Assembly (NCBI GenBank): GCA_947455485.1
Contig: CANGNV010000003.1
Coordinates: 26,233-90,232 of the forward strand
Direction: 5' to 3'
Length of the DNA stretch: 64,000 nt
Source of the DNA: Burkholderiaceae bacterium
Lineage (GTDB): Bacteria; Pseudomonadota; Gammaproteobacteria; Burkholderiales; Burkholderiaceae
Every line of letters begins with the position of its first letter. Positions within the stretch are counted from its first letter, which is position 1. Both the position numbers and the translations under genes were made by a program. Below the pieces are notes generated by a model. The model had not been told where the DNA came from, did not search any database, and saw only the letters and a program-made list of their open reading frames with translations. Of the stretch, positions 63,897-64,000 are shown piece by piece.

Positions 63897-64000
63897 ATGA
63901 CGAAGACCGTCGCTGATGTGATGAAGTTGGTTAAAGAGAAAGAATGTACTTTCGTTGATTTCCGCTTTGTAGATACAAAGGGTAAAGAGCAGCACACAAC
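63897..64000 (+). CDS. glnA: Glutamine synthetase, type I, 5' part only
   Basis: An ATG at 63897 with an AGAGGAG site upstream opens a frame that runs off the right edge. It reads [20 protein letters not shown] followed by [12 protein letters not shown], which is the start of bacterial glutamine synthetase I. GlnA makes glutamine from glutamate and ammonia. The upstream NtrC sites and sigma-54 promoter fit the known control of glnA. Only 34 full codons are visible. Confidence 0.9.
   Translation, partial: MTKTVADVMKLVKEKECTFVDFRFVDTKGKEQHT

Overview
This is a bacterial chromosome window, most likely from a betaproteobacterium of the Burkholderiaceae. A Polynucleobacter-like freshwater genus is my best guess. 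The basis is gene order (ndk-rlmN-ispG-hisS-yfgM-bamB-der-hfq-hflX-hflK-hflC-hisZ-purA), a dnaX-ybaB-recR cluster beside the SRP RNA gene, moderate GC content, and compact operons with many TTG/GTG starts. The genus is inferred from memory of gene order and protein style, not from a database match.

Bases 1 to about 9,100 form an AT-rich accessory region, mostly on the minus strand. It holds a nucleotidyltransferase with a truncated HEPN partner, several antitoxin-like DNA-binding proteins without visible toxins, a WYL regulator, and two small secreted repeat proteins. It also holds a tightly coupled three-gene operon: HIT hydrolase, HNH endonuclease, and a PLD-helicase-DUF3427 protein. That operon is the best candidate here for a little-described defence or nucleic-acid-processing system. 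The region ends close to the 3' side of the 4.5S SRP RNA gene (ffs, minus strand).

Bases 9,550 to 25,600 carry dnaX-ybaB-recR, an OprB-type porin, a czcCBA-like metal efflux operon with a good sigma-70 promoter, surE-pcm-nlpD, a PolB-like exonuclease, rlmD and a Bax-inhibitor-1 family protein. No rpoS follows nlpD.

Bases 25,860 to 42,340 form a long housekeeping run from ndk to purA and glcB, covering RNA modification, isoprenoid synthesis, tRNA charging, outer-membrane assembly, ribosome GTPases, the Hfq/HflX/HflKC regulators, histidine and purine synthesis, and malate synthase G.

Bases 42,400 to 47,250 are a mixed stretch: a papain-like small protein, a 51-residue protein missed by the ORF track, an ion-channel-like protein, an MFS transporter, a dienelactone hydrolase, a DUF4239-like membrane protein and a tRNA-Leu(CAG). 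Bases 47,396 to 59,077 carry rnr, rlmB, a DUF2892 protein, trxC, tal, rpiA, yggX, argA and hrpA. Bases 59,138 to 63,699 carry a beta-propeller protein, a polysaccharide deacetylase, a sterol-desaturase-like enzyme, an EI24 membrane protein and a CinA-type protein. The window closes on the first 34 codons of glnA, preceded by two NtrC-like sites and a sigma-54 promoter.
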